NCBI GenBank assembly: GCA_964244885.1
Contig: CAXTKD010000001.1
Span: 124,001 to 188,000 of the forward strand
DNA length: 64,000 bases
Origin: CAXTKD01 sp964244885
GTDB taxonomy: Bacteria > Pseudomonadota > Alphaproteobacteria > Sphingomonadales > Sphingomonadaceae
Direction of reading: 5' to 3'
Part shown: positions 8,156 through 16,766 of the stretch, one piece after another
Layout: every line of letters starts with the position of its first letter
Position numbering within the stretch: position 1 is the stretch's first letter
Program-made: the position numbers and the translations under genes
The notes under the pieces: generated by a model
Told to the model about the DNA's origin: nothing
The model's database searches: none
The model's input: the letters and a program-made list of their open reading frames with translations, nothing else

Positions 8156-9515
8156 CCTGCTGATCCTCGGCTTCATCTTCTTCATGCTCGGCGCGGCGAT
8201 GGGGCGGCCGTTCCTGATGTCGATGGCCTATCTCTACGTCGACCTCGTCTCGCCGCAGCGCATCACTTATTACCTGCTGAACGCCATCCCGTTCTCGCTG
8301 ATCATGGCGGTGCTGGCGATCCTGTTCTACGCGCTGTTCGACGACAAGAAGGACATGCGCTTCGGCCGGCTTCAGGTGCTGATGCTGATCTGGGTGATCT
8401 GGATCACCATCACGACGCTGATGGCGCAATTGCCCGAATTCGCGTGGATTAAATGGTCGTCGGCGTGGAAGTCGATCGGCTTCGGCATCTTCCTGCCGTT
8501 CGTGCTGCGGACCCGGCAGCGGATCGAGGTGGCGATCTTCTTCGTCGTGCTGTCGGTCGGCGTGCTGACGATCACCGGCGGGCTGAAGACGCTGGCCGGC
8601 GGCGGCGGCTACGGCACGCTCAACATCCTCGTCGAGTCCAACTCGGGGCTTTACGAGGGCAGCACGATCGCCGCGGTGGCGGTGTCGCTCATCCCGCTCA
8701 TCATGTACCTCTACAAGCACAACACGCTGTTCGCGCGCTCGAAGCTGTTCAAGCTGGCGACCGCCGGGCTGATCTTCGCGGCGCTGCTCATCCCGATCGG
8801 AACCGAGGCGCGGACTGGCCTCATCTGCATCGCGGTGCTCGCCGTGATGGTGTGGCTGAAGTCGAAGCGGAAGGTCCTGATGATCGTGCTGGTCGTCGGC
8901 GTGGCGGGCGCGTCGGTGCCGTTCCTGCCCGAGAGCTTCACAGGGCGGATGTCGACGATCAAGAGCTATGACGCGGACCAGTCGGCATCGACCCGCATCG
9001 CGGTGTGGAACTGGACGCTCGGCTTCGTGAAGGACCATCCGCTGGGCGGCGGCTTCGACTGCTACCGGCTCAACAAGCTGGAGGTCGAGATCAAGGGCAA
9101 GGGTGATTCGACCAAGACGATCGCCGACCAGGCGCGCGCCTTCCACAGCTCCTATTTCGAGACGCTGGGCGGCCATGGCTATCCGGGCTTCGCGATCTAC
9201 ATGTCGCTGCTGATCGTCGCCTTGCTGCAGCTGCGGGGCATTTCCAAGCGCTTCAAGGCGGCGGACGCCGAGGATGCGTGGGTCCGCGACCTCGCGACCG
9301 CGCTTGCTCAGACCATCCTGATCTTCATGGCCGGATCGGCGTTCGTCGGAATCGCCTTCCAGACGACGCTCTACATCCTGCTCGCGCTCGCGGCGTCGGT
9401 CGCGCAGTGGGTGATGGTGCGCGACGAGGTGCGGAAGCGCGAGACGACGGCGCGGCCGGTGTTCATCCCCGGCGTCGGCTTCAAGCGGCCGCTCGCCGGC
9501 GCGGCCGCGCGATAA
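8148..9515 (+). CDS. Probable O-glycosylation ligase, exosortase A system-associated
   Basis: A 455-residue polytopic inner-membrane protein of the O-antigen ligase/Wzy superfamily, starting from a GTG (MRDLLILGFIFFMLGAAMGR). About ten membrane helices are visible, with a large periplasmic loop at about residues 275-350 (KDHPLGGGFDCYRLNKLEVE), where ligases of this family keep catalytic and binding residues. The opening motif and the SPQRITYY segment match what I recall of the TIGR03097-type exosortase A-associated ligase. These are thought to transfer polysaccharide to PEP-CTERM proteins or lipid carriers. No exosortase gene lies nearby, but a PEP-CTERM substrate is encoded at 46047-46946. 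The 3' end overlaps the convergent gene by 35 bases. Confidence 0.85.
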   Translation: MRDLLILGFIFFMLGAAMGRPFLMSMAYLYVDLVSPQRITYYLLNAIPFSLIMAVLAILFYALFDDKKDMRFGRLQVLMLIWVIWITITTLMAQLPEFAWIKWSSAWKSIGFGIFLPFVLRTRQRIEVAIFFVVLSVGVLTITGGLKTLAGGGGYGTLNILVESNSGLYEGSTIAAVAVSLIPLIMYLYKHNTLFARSKLFKLATAGLIFAALLIPIGTEARTGLICIAVLAVMVWLKSKRKVLMIVLVVGVAGASVPFLPESFTGRMSTIKSYDADQSASTRIAVWNWTLGFVKDHPLGGGFDCYRLNKLEVEIKGKGDSTKTIADQARAFHSSYFETLGGHGYPGFAIYMSLLIVALLQLRGISKRFKAADAEDAWVRDLATALAQTILIFMAGSAFVGIAFQTTLYILLALAASVAQWVMVRDEVRKRETTARPVFIPGVGFKRPLAGAAAR

Positions 9516-10284
9516 GCGCGAGGACGCCAAGGCCAGCGCCGCCGCCGAGGCCGAGCAGCATGAAGAACTGCTTGGGATCGTCGAGGAACAGCGGGCGCGG
9601 CGTGCGCCACGGCTCGCCGCCGGTGGCGCGGATCAGCGAGGCGACGGCGCGGGTCGCGGCGTTCTTGTCCCAGTTGAGCGTCGTCACATAGGGGTAGTTC
9701 TCGGTGACGCGCTGGTAGCGCGCGATCTTGTCCGACGCGCCGCGCGCCGCGACGAGCGTGTCGAGGCGGCGAAGCAGGGCGTTCGGGTCGGCCTTGATCA
9801 CGGCGATGTCGCGATAGCCGCCTTGCGCGGCGGGGAAAGCGAGGTCGTAGACCGCGTCCATCGGAGTCCAGCCCGTTGGCGTCTTGACCAAAGTCACGAC
9901 GTGCGACGGCGGCGCACCCGGTGACGGGTAGAGCATCGCCAGCGAGCTCTCGACCCCGATCTCGCGCAGCATCGTCGCGAACAGCTTCGACTTGTCCTCG
10001 CAGTCGCCGCCCTTCTCGAGGATCTGGATCGGGGTGGCGTCGAGCTTTTTCCACAGGAAATAGCCGTGGTTCTTGGCGAAGCCCTGGTTGGCGTAGACCC
10101 AGTGGAGCAGCGTCGCCAGCCGCTGGTCCTCGGTCCGCGCCGAGGCGGTCGCGGCGACCGCGGTTTCGCGCAGGCGCTGGCGGTCCTGAGCCCAGGACAG
10201 GCCGACGACGGCTGCGAAGGCGAGGCAGAGCGCCGCGGCAGCGAGGAGGACACGATAAAGGATCGGACGGGCGGAAGCGCTCAT
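9481..10284 (-). CDS. Transglutaminase-like cysteine protein, membrane-anchored at both ends
   Basis: A 267-residue protein. An N-terminal membrane helix or uncleaved signal is at about residues 8-30, a transglutaminase-like fold spans about 50-230, and a second hydrophobic helix near the C-terminus (MLLGLGGGAGLGVLALIA) is followed by Arg-rich residues. The catalytic triad is recognisable: Cys95 in KGGDCEDKSK, His128 in PSHVVTLV and Asp143 in MDAVYDL. The domain should lie in the periplasm between two anchors. The gene converges on the exosortase-associated ligase and overlaps it by 35 bases. A protease or cross-linking role in the envelope is possible; the substrate is unknown. Confidence 0.75.
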   Translation of the reverse strand: MSASARPILYRVLLAAAALCLAFAAVVGLSWAQDRQRLRETAVAATASARTEDQRLATLLHWVYANQGFAKNHGYFLWKKLDATPIQILEKGGDCEDKSKLFATMLREIGVESSLAMLYPSPGAPPSHVVTLVKTPTGWTPMDAVYDLAFPAAQGGYRDIAVIKADPNALLRRLDTLVAARGASDKIARYQRVTENYPYVTTLNWDKNAATRAVASLIRATGGEPWRTPRPLFLDDPKQFFMLLGLGGGAGLGVLALIARPRRRAAA

Positions 10285-10367
10285 TGGTCGCCAACCTAGT
10301 GCGCGGGCAGGGGTTTTCCAACCGGCGGGCCGGGGAACGCGCCCCGAACGCCGCGCGTTCGGGCGCC

Positions 10368-11363
10368 ATGCTCAAATATATCGACACCGAAACGCCCGGC
10401 ATCACCCGCCGCAGGCGCGGCCGCTATTGGCAGTATTTCGACGCCGACGGCGCGCGCGTCACCGACCGCGCGGAGATCGACCGGCTCAACAGGCTCGGCG
10501 TGCCGCCCGCCTACCGCGACGTCTGGTATTGCCCGCACGCCCACGGCCATTTGCAGGCGATCGGAATCGATGCGCGGGGCCGCAAGCAATATCGCTATCA
10601 CGACGAGTTCCGGAGCGCGCGCGAGGCCGACAAGTACGACAGGTGCGCGAAGTTCGGGACCGCGCTGCCGAAGATCCGGGCGCGGGTCGAGGAGGACCTC
10701 AACGAGCGCGGAATGGGCAAGGAGCGGATCGTCGCGGCGATCGTCCGGCTGCTCGATGTCGGCCATATCCGCGTCGGCAACGAGGGCTATGCGGCGGAGA
10801 ACGACAGCTACGGCGCGACGACGCTGCGCAACAAGCACGGCGAGGTGAAGGGCAATACCGTCCGCCTCGAATATCGCGGCAAGAGCGGCAAGATGCAGAA
10901 GGTCGCGGTCAAGGACGCGACTCTCGCCCGGCTGGTGCAGCGCTGCCAGGACCTGCCGGGGCAGCACCTGTTCCAATATATCGGCGAGGACGGCGAGCCT
11001 CGTCCCGTCGGGTCGGCCGACGTTAACGCCTACCTGCGCGAGGCGACCGACGACGAATTCACCGCCAAGCACTTCCGCACCTGGGGCGCGAGCGTCATCG
11101 CGTTCGAGACGATCCTCGACCGCAAGGACAGCGGCCTGACGATGAAGGAACTGCTCCAGCCCGTCGCCGACGCGCTGGGCAACACGCCGGCCATCAGCCG
11201 CAAGTCCTATGTCCACCCGCTGCTCCTCGAAGCGGTGAAGACGGGCGAACTCGACCTGCTGCGTGGCGGGCGCCTGCCGCGCCCCACCCGCTACCTGTCC
11301 GCCGCCGAACGGGGGCTGATCGACTTGCTGGACGCGAGCGAAGGGTTGAAGGCGGCGGCCTGA
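10368..11363 (+). CDS. DNA topoisomerase IB (poxvirus type)
   Basis: A 331-residue enzyme from the ATG at 10368 (MLKYIDTETPGITRRRRGRY). The N-terminal domain has the family phrase VPPAYRDVWYCPHAHGHLQA. The catalytic domain has Arg135 in HIRVGNEGY, a Lys in the KSGK hairpin (172-175), Arg237 in FTAKHFRTWGAS and the nucleophile Tyr281 in SRKSYVHP. Type IB enzymes nick one strand through a 3'-phosphotyrosine link and relax both positive and negative supercoils without ATP. The bacterial versions resemble the compact vaccinia enzyme. It precedes the mscS-like gene by 18 bases in the same direction. Confidence 0.93.
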   Translation: MLKYIDTETPGITRRRRGRYWQYFDADGARVTDRAEIDRLNRLGVPPAYRDVWYCPHAHGHLQAIGIDARGRKQYRYHDEFRSAREADKYDRCAKFGTALPKIRARVEEDLNERGMGKERIVAAIVRLLDVGHIRVGNEGYAAENDSYGATTLRNKHGEVKGNTVRLEYRGKSGKMQKVAVKDATLARLVQRCQDLPGQHLFQYIGEDGEPRPVGSADVNAYLREATDDEFTAKHFRTWGASVIAFETILDRKDSGLTMKELLQPVADALGNTPAISRKSYVHPLLLEAVKTGELDLLRGGRLPRPTRYLSAAERGLIDLLDASEGLKAAA

Positions 11364-11381
11364 GGCGGCACACGGCGACCA

Positions 11382-12473
11382 ATGGCGACGACTGCTACAC
11401 TCCCCGTCCAGAAGGTCACCAACGTGGCCGGGCAAACCCAGGCGCTGATCAACGACTTCGTCCTGTGGATCAGGACCGACAGCCTGCAGGCGCTGATCGG
11501 CCTCGGCGTCGCGATCGGGCTGTTCGTGCTGCTCGAGGCAATCCGGCATCTCGGCTGCCGGGTCCTGACGCGCGAGCACGGCTGGCAGGTCGTCGCCAGG
11601 CGCGTGCTGACCAGGACCAACGGCGTCTTCCTCGCCGCGCTGTCGGCCGACTTCGTCGCGCATTTCGTCGCCCCGCCGAGCCAGCTCAACACCGCGATCG
11701 ACTTCGTCTTCACCATCGCCGCGGTGTTCCAGGGCGCGGTGTGGGTCCGCGAGCTGATCATGGCCTTCGTCTCGCACCGCGCCTCGGCGGGCGACCCCGG
11801 CGACCACGTCCAGCTCAACACCGCGATGGGGATGATCCGGCTGCTGGTGAACTTCGTCGTCTGGGCGCTGGCGCTGATCCTGGTGCTCGACAACCTGGGC
11901 GTGAACGTCACCGCGCTGGTCGCCGGCCTCGGCGTCGGCGGCATCGCCATCGGCCTCGCGGCGCAGGGCATCTTCGCGGACCTGTTCGCGGCGCTCGCCA
12001 TCCTGTTCGACAAGCCGTTCCGGCTCGGCGACACGATCCGGTGGAACGCCATCACCGGCAAGGTCGAGGCGATCGGGCTCAAGACGACGCGGGTGCGGTC
12101 GATCGGCGGCGAGCAGATCATCGTCTCCAACAAGCGCCTGCTCGACCAGGACATTGGCAACCTCCGGCGGATCGACCAGCGGCGGGTGCAGTTCCCGGTG
12201 CCGATCGCGCCCGGCACGCCGGCGGACAAGCTGGCGGCGATCCCCGATCTGCTGAAGGCGGTGGTGGAGGCCGAGGCGGACACGCTGTTCAGCCACGCCC
12301 ACCTGGTCGACATCACTCCCAACGCCCTGAACGTCGAGGTCGAGTTCCACATGACGGTGCCCGAGGCGGCGGCGATGTCGGCGACTCGCCACCGGGTGAT
12401 CGTCGGCATCAAGCGGGCGCTCGACGGCGCGGGGATCGCAATCGCGGATTTGACGCCGCCGAGGGAGGGATGA
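11382..12473 (+). CDS. MscS-family mechanosensitive ion channel
   Basis: A 363-residue inner-membrane channel. Hydrophobic helices are at about residues 36-55, 75-95, 105-128 and 150-175. The Gly/Ala-patterned pore helix TM3 (GLGVGGIAIGLAAQGIFADL) is at about 180-205, followed by the beta domain motif FRLGDTIRWN and ISNKR-type phrase IVSNKRLL, then the C-terminal alpha/beta domain. MscS channels open under membrane tension to release solutes during hypo-osmotic shock. The stop TGA overlaps the start of the next gene, so the topoisomerase, channel and serine hydrolase genes may form one transcript. Confidence 0.92.
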   Translation: MATTATLPVQKVTNVAGQTQALINDFVLWIRTDSLQALIGLGVAIGLFVLLEAIRHLGCRVLTREHGWQVVARRVLTRTNGVFLAALSADFVAHFVAPPSQLNTAIDFVFTIAAVFQGAVWVRELIMAFVSHRASAGDPGDHVQLNTAMGMIRLLVNFVVWALALILVLDNLGVNVTALVAGLGVGGIAIGLAAQGIFADLFAALAILFDKPFRLGDTIRWNAITGKVEAIGLKTTRVRSIGGEQIIVSNKRLLDQDIGNLRRIDQRRVQFPVPIAPGTPADKLAAIPDLLKAVVEAEADTLFSHAHLVDITPNALNVEVEFHMTVPEAAAMSATRHRVIVGIKRALDGAGIAIADLTPPREG

Positions 12474-13618
12474 TGCGCGGGCTGGCTATCATGGCGTTGG
12501 GGATGGCGTTGATGGCAGGTTCGGCGGAGGCGCGCTCCGCCAGGGCGATCGACGCCGAGGTCGCGGCGGCGATGGCGGCGACCGGCTCCAAGGGCTTCGC
12601 GCTGGCGACGGTCGAGAACGGCAAGGTCGCTTACGTAAAGGCCTATGGCGCGCGCAACGCCAAGGGGGATCCGCTCACCACCGACACGATCATGTACGTC
12701 GCGTCGATCACCAAGGTGGCGTTCGCCTACACCGTCCTGCAGCTGGTCGACCAAGGCAAGATCGGCCTCGACACGCCGATCGACCGCTATCTCGCCAAGC
12801 CGCTCCCCGACTATCCCGACGACGACCGCTATGCGAACTACAGCGCGCTCAAGGGCGACGAGCGGTGGCGCAAGCTGACGCCGCGCATCCTCCTCTCGCA
12901 CCGCTCGGGCTTCGCCAATTTCGGCTTCCTCGAACCCGACCAGAAGCTCAAATTCCACTTCGAGCCAGGCGCGCGCTACGGCTATTCGGGCGACGGCATG
13001 ATCCTCCTCCAGTTCGTTCTCGAGCAAGGATTGGGCCTCAACCTTGGCGAGGAGATGCAGCGCCGTGTCTTCACCCCGCTCGGCATGACGCGCACAGCCA
13101 TGATGTGGCGGCCGGACTTCGCGGGCAACCTCGCCGACGGCTGGCAGGCCGACGGCAAGCCCGAGCCGCACGACGAGCGCAGCTATCCGCGCGCCGCCGG
13201 CTCGCTGGATTCGACGATCGCCGACATGGCGAAGCTCGTCGCCGCCTTCGTCAACGGCACCGGCCTCAGCGCCAAATCGCACGCCGAGATGATCCGCCCG
13301 CAAGCGCCGATCACGACGCCATCGCAGTTCCCGACACTGGTCGCCGAACTGCCGCCCGGCCGGCGGATCAAGGGCCTGTCGATCGGCCTCGGCGCGAAGC
13401 TGTTCGAGGGGCCGCAGGGCAAGGGGTTCTTCGCGGGCGGGCACAACGACAGCACCGGCAACATGCTGGTCTGCCTGGAGCGCGGGAAGCGCTGCGTCCT
13501 CTTCCTCGGCAACGACGTCCGGATGGAAGCCGCCTACCCGCGCCTGGCGCGCTTCCTGCTCGGCGAGACCGGCCTGCCCTGGCAATGGGAATATGGCGAC
13601 CTGAAGCTCCTCCCCTGA
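12473..13618 (+). CDS. Exported serine hydrolase, beta-lactamase class C/PBP family
   Basis: A 381-residue protein with a signal peptide (MRGLAIMALGMALMAGSAEA). Two start codons lie in tandem at 12470 and 12473; the Shine-Dalgarno GGGAGG at 12463-12468 favours 12473. The SxxK nucleophile motif is Ser78-I-T-Lys81, the second motif is YSG in ARYGYSGDG, and GGHN near the C-terminus takes the place of the KTG/HTG motif. Class C-type enzymes include esterases, D-aminopeptidases and beta-lactamases; a broad hydrolase role is the safest call. It overlaps the mscS-like stop codon. A resistance phenotype cannot be inferred. Confidence 0.88.
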   Translation: MRGLAIMALGMALMAGSAEARSARAIDAEVAAAMAATGSKGFALATVENGKVAYVKAYGARNAKGDPLTTDTIMYVASITKVAFAYTVLQLVDQGKIGLDTPIDRYLAKPLPDYPDDDRYANYSALKGDERWRKLTPRILLSHRSGFANFGFLEPDQKLKFHFEPGARYGYSGDGMILLQFVLEQGLGLNLGEEMQRRVFTPLGMTRTAMMWRPDFAGNLADGWQADGKPEPHDERSYPRAAGSLDSTIADMAKLVAAFVNGTGLSAKSHAEMIRPQAPITTPSQFPTLVAELPPGRRIKGLSIGLGAKLFEGPQGKGFFAGGHNDSTGNMLVCLERGKRCVLFLGNDVRMEAAYPRLARFLLGETGLPWQWEYGDLKLLP

Positions 13619-13686
13619 TCAAAGCGCAGGGTTGGCAGCATCGGCGCGCCCGCCTAGTCCTCCGCCGGCAGATCGGGGAGACCAGC

Positions 13687-14580
13687 ATGACCATCCGCTT
13701 CGACAACCGCGTCGCCATCGTCACCGGGGCGGGGGGCGGCATCGGCAAGCAATATGCGCTGGCGCTCGCGGCGCGCGGCGCGAAGGTGGTGGTCAACGAC
13801 CTGGGCGGAGCGCGCGACGGCACCGGCGGGTCGCTGTCGATGGCCGAGACGGTGGTCGCGGAGATCGTCGCGGCGGGCGGCGAGGCGATGGCCAACGGCG
13901 CGAGCGTCACCGACTACGGCGAGGTCGTGGCGATGGCGGAGGCGGCGAAGGCCCGGTGGGGCCGCATCGACATCCTGATCAACAACGCCGGCATCCTGCG
14001 CGACCGGACCTTCGCCAAGATGGAGATGGACGACTTCAGGACGGTGATCGACGTCCATCTGACGGGCTCGGCCAATTGCACCAAGGCGGTGTGGGAGACG
14101 ATGCGCGAGCAGGCCTATGGCCGGATCGTCATGACCAGTTCGTCGACCGGCCTCTACGGCAATTTCGGGCAGGCCAATTATGCCGCCGCGAAGATGGGCC
14201 TCGTCGGGCTAATGAACACGCTGGCGCTGGAGGGCGCGAAGTACAACGTCCGGGTAAATTCGGTCGCTCCGATCGCCGCGACCCGGATGACCGACGATCT
14301 GATGCCGCCCGAGATGCTGGCGCGGCTGGCGCCCGAGACGGTGGTGCCGGCGGTGCTGTTCCTGGCGAGCGAGGAGGCGCCGACCAAGGCGATCGTCAAC
14401 GCCGGCGGCGGCGGTTTCGAGCGGACCTACGTGACCCTGACCCGGGGCATCCACCTCCACGGCGACGCGATGACGCCCGAGGGCGTCGCGGCGCGCTGGG
14501 ACGAAATTTCGGACCGCAGCGGCGAGGTCGTGCCGGAGAACGGCAACGCGCAAGGGGCGATGACGCTCGGCGGAAGTTGA
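13687..14580 (+). CDS. SDR dehydrogenase resembling the hydroxyacyl-CoA dehydrogenase part of MFE-2
   Basis: A 297-residue short-chain dehydrogenase from the ATG at 13687 (MTIRFDNRVAIVTGAGGGIG). The dinucleotide-binding motif is T13-GAGGGIG, the NNAG motif is at about 99-102, and catalytic residues are Ser151-153, Tyr165 and Lys169 in NYAAAK. Unlike short SDRs it carries the insertion VVVNDLGGARDGTGGS typical of peroxisomal multifunctional enzyme type 2 and (3R)-hydroxyacyl-CoA dehydrogenases, and a longer C-terminus. That suggests NAD-dependent oxidation of a 3-hydroxyacyl-CoA in fatty-acid or steroid side-chain breakdown. The substrate is inferred only. No sterol-binding or hydratase partner is adjacent. 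Confidence 0.85.
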   Translation: MTIRFDNRVAIVTGAGGGIGKQYALALAARGAKVVVNDLGGARDGTGGSLSMAETVVAEIVAAGGEAMANGASVTDYGEVVAMAEAAKARWGRIDILINNAGILRDRTFAKMEMDDFRTVIDVHLTGSANCTKAVWETMREQAYGRIVMTSSSTGLYGNFGQANYAAAKMGLVGLMNTLALEGAKYNVRVNSVAPIAATRMTDDLMPPEMLARLAPETVVPAVLFLASEEAPTKAIVNAGGGGFERTYVTLTRGIHLHGDAMTPEGVAARWDEISDRSGEVVPENGNAQGAMTLGGS

Positions 14581-14626
14581 CGCCAGGTTGCCGCCTGAAT
14601 CACCGGCCGGCGTAAACTTCCAACCT

Positions 14627-14679
14627 GAACAAGTGGACACGGTGGGACACCTGATGGGCTGTTCGGTGTCCACTTGTTC
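14627..14679. repeat. Perfect 14-bp inverted repeat with 25-nt loop
   Basis: GAACAAGTGGACAC at 14627-14640 is matched exactly in reverse complement at 14666-14679. There is no U-tract, so a standard terminator is unlikely. The rest of the 207-base gap between the SDR gene and the DUF2794 gene holds no convincing coding sequence. The arms could be an operator, a recombination site or a relic of an insertion-sequence end; no transposase is present. Confidence 0.55.
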
Positions 14680-14787
14680 GCCGGTGAGTTCAAAGAGCAA
14701 GGAGTATACTGAACCAGATCGGTGAAATTGTCAAGAGGGGGGCGTTGCGCGGACGGCTTGGCTTCGACGCCGGGCGAAGGGCGCCCT

Positions 14788-15126
14788 CTAGTCCACGACC
14801 TTCATCAGCTTGCGCTCAACGGGCGCCAGCACCGAGCTCAGCTCGTGGCCGCGCTTCAAGGTCGCGCCGATCTCCCCGACCAGCGCGTACATGCCCTGGC
14901 GCTGGCGGAGGGCGGGGCGCTTGACGATCTGGATCTCGGGGCGCTCGGCGGCGCGGCGGAAGGCGGAGAACACCGCCGCCTCGCGGTCCATGCTGATGGC
15001 ATAGTCGCGCCACTCGCCGGCGGCGACCATGCGGCCGTAGACGCCCAGGATGGCATTGAGCTCGGCGCGGTCGAAGACCACCTGCGCGTCGCGGTGCGCG
15101 GCGGGGAAGGGCGTGACGTTCGACAC
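14788..15126 (-). CDS. DUF2794 family protein
   Basis: A 112-residue protein starting at a GTG (15126; VSNVTPFPAAHRDAQ). The frame stays open upstream, but only into a palindromic repeat, so the GTG is chosen and matches the family's usual length of about 110. The family phrase VVFDRAELNAILGVYGRMVAAGEWRDY (residues about 16-42) and the basic end QGMYALVGEIGATLKRGHEL identify DUF2794, a family found in alphaproteobacteria with no known function. It lies downstream of cysE on the same strand, with the repeat between them. Confidence 0.85.
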   Translation of the reverse strand: MSNVTPFPAAHRDAQVVFDRAELNAILGVYGRMVAAGEWRDYAISMDREAAVFSAFRRAAERPEIQIVKRPALRQRQGMYALVGEIGATLKRGHELSSVLAPVERKLMKVVD

Positions 15127-15135
15127 TAGAAACCG

Positions 15136-15275
15136 TCTCCCTGGAGGGGAGAGGGAGGGGCCCGCCGCGAAGCGGTGGGAGGGTGAGGGTGGCTGGCGCG
15201 AAGGGCTCGGCGTTCCATCCTGCGACCACCCTCTCCCCGCTCGCTTCGCGAGTCGCCCTCTCCCCTCCAGGGAGA
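15136..15275. repeat. Long palindromic intergenic repeat, family A, copy 1
   Basis: A perfect 20-bp inverted repeat (arms 15136-15155 and 15256-15275, core CCCTGGAGGGGAGAGGG) encloses a further palindromic interior with a small hairpin around 15160-15176. The same family recurs at 19046-19173. It separates the cysE stop from the DUF2794 start and could fold into a stable RNA stem in that transcript. Confidence 0.85.
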
Positions 15276-15300
15276 GGGACTGGGAGCTTGGCATACCATC

Positions 15301-15984
15301 CTAGCGCGAATGGCCCTGCTTGCGCGGCAGCGCCGCGTCGAGCGCCGCCAGCCGCGCGGTGAGCGAGTCGACCTCGGCGCGCAGCGCGTCGACCTGCTGG
15401 CCCGCCGGATCGCAGCGCTCGTTGCAGATCGTGCCGTAGGGCGTGAACGGACGGGCGTAGTCCTCGGCGTCGACCAGCGCGGGGCGGGCGGGGATGCCGG
15501 TCATCGTCGCGCCCTCGGGCACGTCGCGCGTCACCACCGCGTTGGCGCCGATGCGGGCGCGGACGCCGACCTCGATCGGCCCGAGCACCTGCGCGCCCGA
15601 GCCGATGATCACGCCGTCGCGGAGCGTCGGGTGGCGCTTGCCGGCGACACCGTTGGCGGGGTTGGTGCCGCCCAGGGTGACGCATTGGTAGATCGTCACG
15701 TCATCGCCGATCTCGGCGGTCTCGCCGATCACCACGAAGCCGTGGTCGATGAAGAAATTGCGGCCGATCTTCGCGCCGGGGTGGATGTCGATGCCGGTGA
15801 ACAGCCGCGCGATGTGGTTGACCAGCCGGGCGCAGAAATACAGCTCGCCGCGGTAGAGGAAGTGGGCGAGCCGGTGGAAGGCCAGCGCGTGGACTCCGGG
15901 GTAGAGCAGGATCTCCCAGCGCGAGCGCGGCGCGGGGTCGCGCGCCTTGATCGAATCCAGATAGTCGAAAAGCGGTCGAACCAC
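15301..15984 (-). CDS. cysE: Serine O-acetyltransferase
   Basis: A 227-residue enzyme from the GTG at 15984 (VVRPLFDYLDSIKARDPAPR). An N-terminal helical region is followed by the left-handed beta-helix of hexapeptide repeats (GIDIHPGAKIGRNFFIDHG, then IGETAEIGDDVTIYQ) and the catalytic/CoA region VTLGGTNP with KRHPTLRDG. It makes O-acetyl-L-serine from serine and acetyl-CoA, the committed step of cysteine synthesis. The length is that of the short bacterial type (related to EpsC/NifP), without the long N-terminal domain of E. coli CysE. The C-terminus adds a coiled-coil-like segment (VDALRAEVDSLTARLAALDA). No other cysteine gene is adjacent. Confidence 0.92.
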   Translation of the reverse strand: MVRPLFDYLDSIKARDPAPRSRWEILLYPGVHALAFHRLAHFLYRGELYFCARLVNHIARLFTGIDIHPGAKIGRNFFIDHGFVVIGETAEIGDDVTIYQCVTLGGTNPANGVAGKRHPTLRDGVIIGSGAQVLGPIEVGVRARIGANAVVTRDVPEGATMTGIPARPALVDAEDYARPFTPYGTICNERCDPAGQQVDALRAEVDSLTARLAALDAALPRKQGHSR

Positions 15985-16110
15985 GCCGAAAGCCCCAAGC
16001 CGTTGCGGCTCCAATGTAGGACGGCGCGGCGCGGCGCGCCACCCTCCGCCGGAACGCCGCCGCTTGCCGGGTCGTTGTACCGGCGACACCGTTTTTCGAG
16101 GAGGCGTCAA

Positions 16111-16302
16111 GTGGACGACAAGCGCAAGGACGACACGAGGGGCATGACCGATGTCGAGGTCAGCGAATCGCATACCGTGAGCCAGACCGGCCGCGACACC
16201 GACGGCCGCAGCCCCGATTACGACGTGTCGCTCGACAAGGGCGGCGACGTGGTTCGCGACGGGGTGGTCCAGAACGACGCCGGGAAGGGCGGCGCGGCAT
16301 GA
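16111..16302 (+). CDS. Small hydrophilic protein, 63 aa, first gene of PRC-barrel pair
   Basis: Starts at a GTG (16111) preceded by an ideal Shine-Dalgarno GAGGAGG at 16098-16104. The product (VDDKRKDDTRGMTDVEVSES) is very polar, rich in Asp, Lys, Gly and Thr, and probably disordered. It ends with ATGA overlapping the PRC-barrel gene start, so the two are co-translated. The composition resembles stress-related disordered proteins. I do not recognise a family. Confidence 0.65.
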   Translation: MDDKRKDDTRGMTDVEVSESHTVSQTGRDTDGRSPDYDVSLDKGGDVVRDGVVQNDAGKGGAA

Positions 16303-16709
16303 GCGACTTCCAGGGAAACAATGTCGACGGCGCCGGCCGCGACCGCACCGACCGGGTGACCGCCGACGAGACCGGCACGCTGATCTCCGCCGACAAGGTG
16401 GTCGGCACCGCGGTCTATGACGGCGCGGGCCGCAAGCTCGGCACGGTCCACGGGCTGATGCTCAACAAGCGCGCCGGCAAGGTGGCGTTCGCGGTGCTGA
16501 GCTTCGGCGGCGTGCTCGGGATCGGCGAGCGCTACCACCCGATCCCGTGGGATGTTCTGACCTACGACACCGAGCTCGGCGGCTACAACGTCGACCGCAG
16601 CGAGGCGCAGCTGAAGGGCGCGCCGCACTATAGCCGCGAGGAGCTCGGGACGCTGGACTACGATCGGGCGGGACCGGGGATCGCGAGCTATTATGGGGTG
16701 CCGCTTTAG
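16299..16709 (+). CDS. PRC-barrel domain protein
   Basis: A 136-residue protein (MSDFQGNNVDGAGRDRTDRV). After a polar lead of about 28 residues, the PRC-barrel fold runs from TLISADKVVGTAVYDGAGRK through GLMLNKRAGKVAFAVLSFGG to YHPIPWDVLTYD. PRC barrels are small beta-barrels found in the photosynthetic reaction centre H subunit, RimM and many stand-alone alphaproteobacterial proteins, often stress-induced. The tail SYYGVPL is typical of the stand-alone type. Coupled by a four-base overlap to the preceding small hydrophilic gene. Confidence 0.85.
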   Translation: MSDFQGNNVDGAGRDRTDRVTADETGTLISADKVVGTAVYDGAGRKLGTVHGLMLNKRAGKVAFAVLSFGGVLGIGERYHPIPWDVLTYDTELGGYNVDRSEAQLKGAPHYSREELGTLDYDRAGPGIASYYGVPL

Positions 16710-16766
16710 CGGCGCTTTTCGCCCGGCGCGAACGCACAAGTGGCGCAACCCGGTCGAGTCCTGACA

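Noticed and set aside
10296..12392. Leftward frame of about 700 codons opposite the topoisomerase and mscS-like genes.
   Set aside because: Antisense to two recognised genes; the translation has no domain and an atypical Asp/Arg/Val/Gln composition.
12473..13618. Beta-lactam resistance gene.
   Set aside because: The serine hydrolase lacks a KTG motif and the family is mostly esterases and peptidases; resistance cannot be claimed.
14627..14679. Insertion sequence at the 14-bp inverted repeat.
   Set aside because: No transposase, no target duplication and only 53 bases in total.
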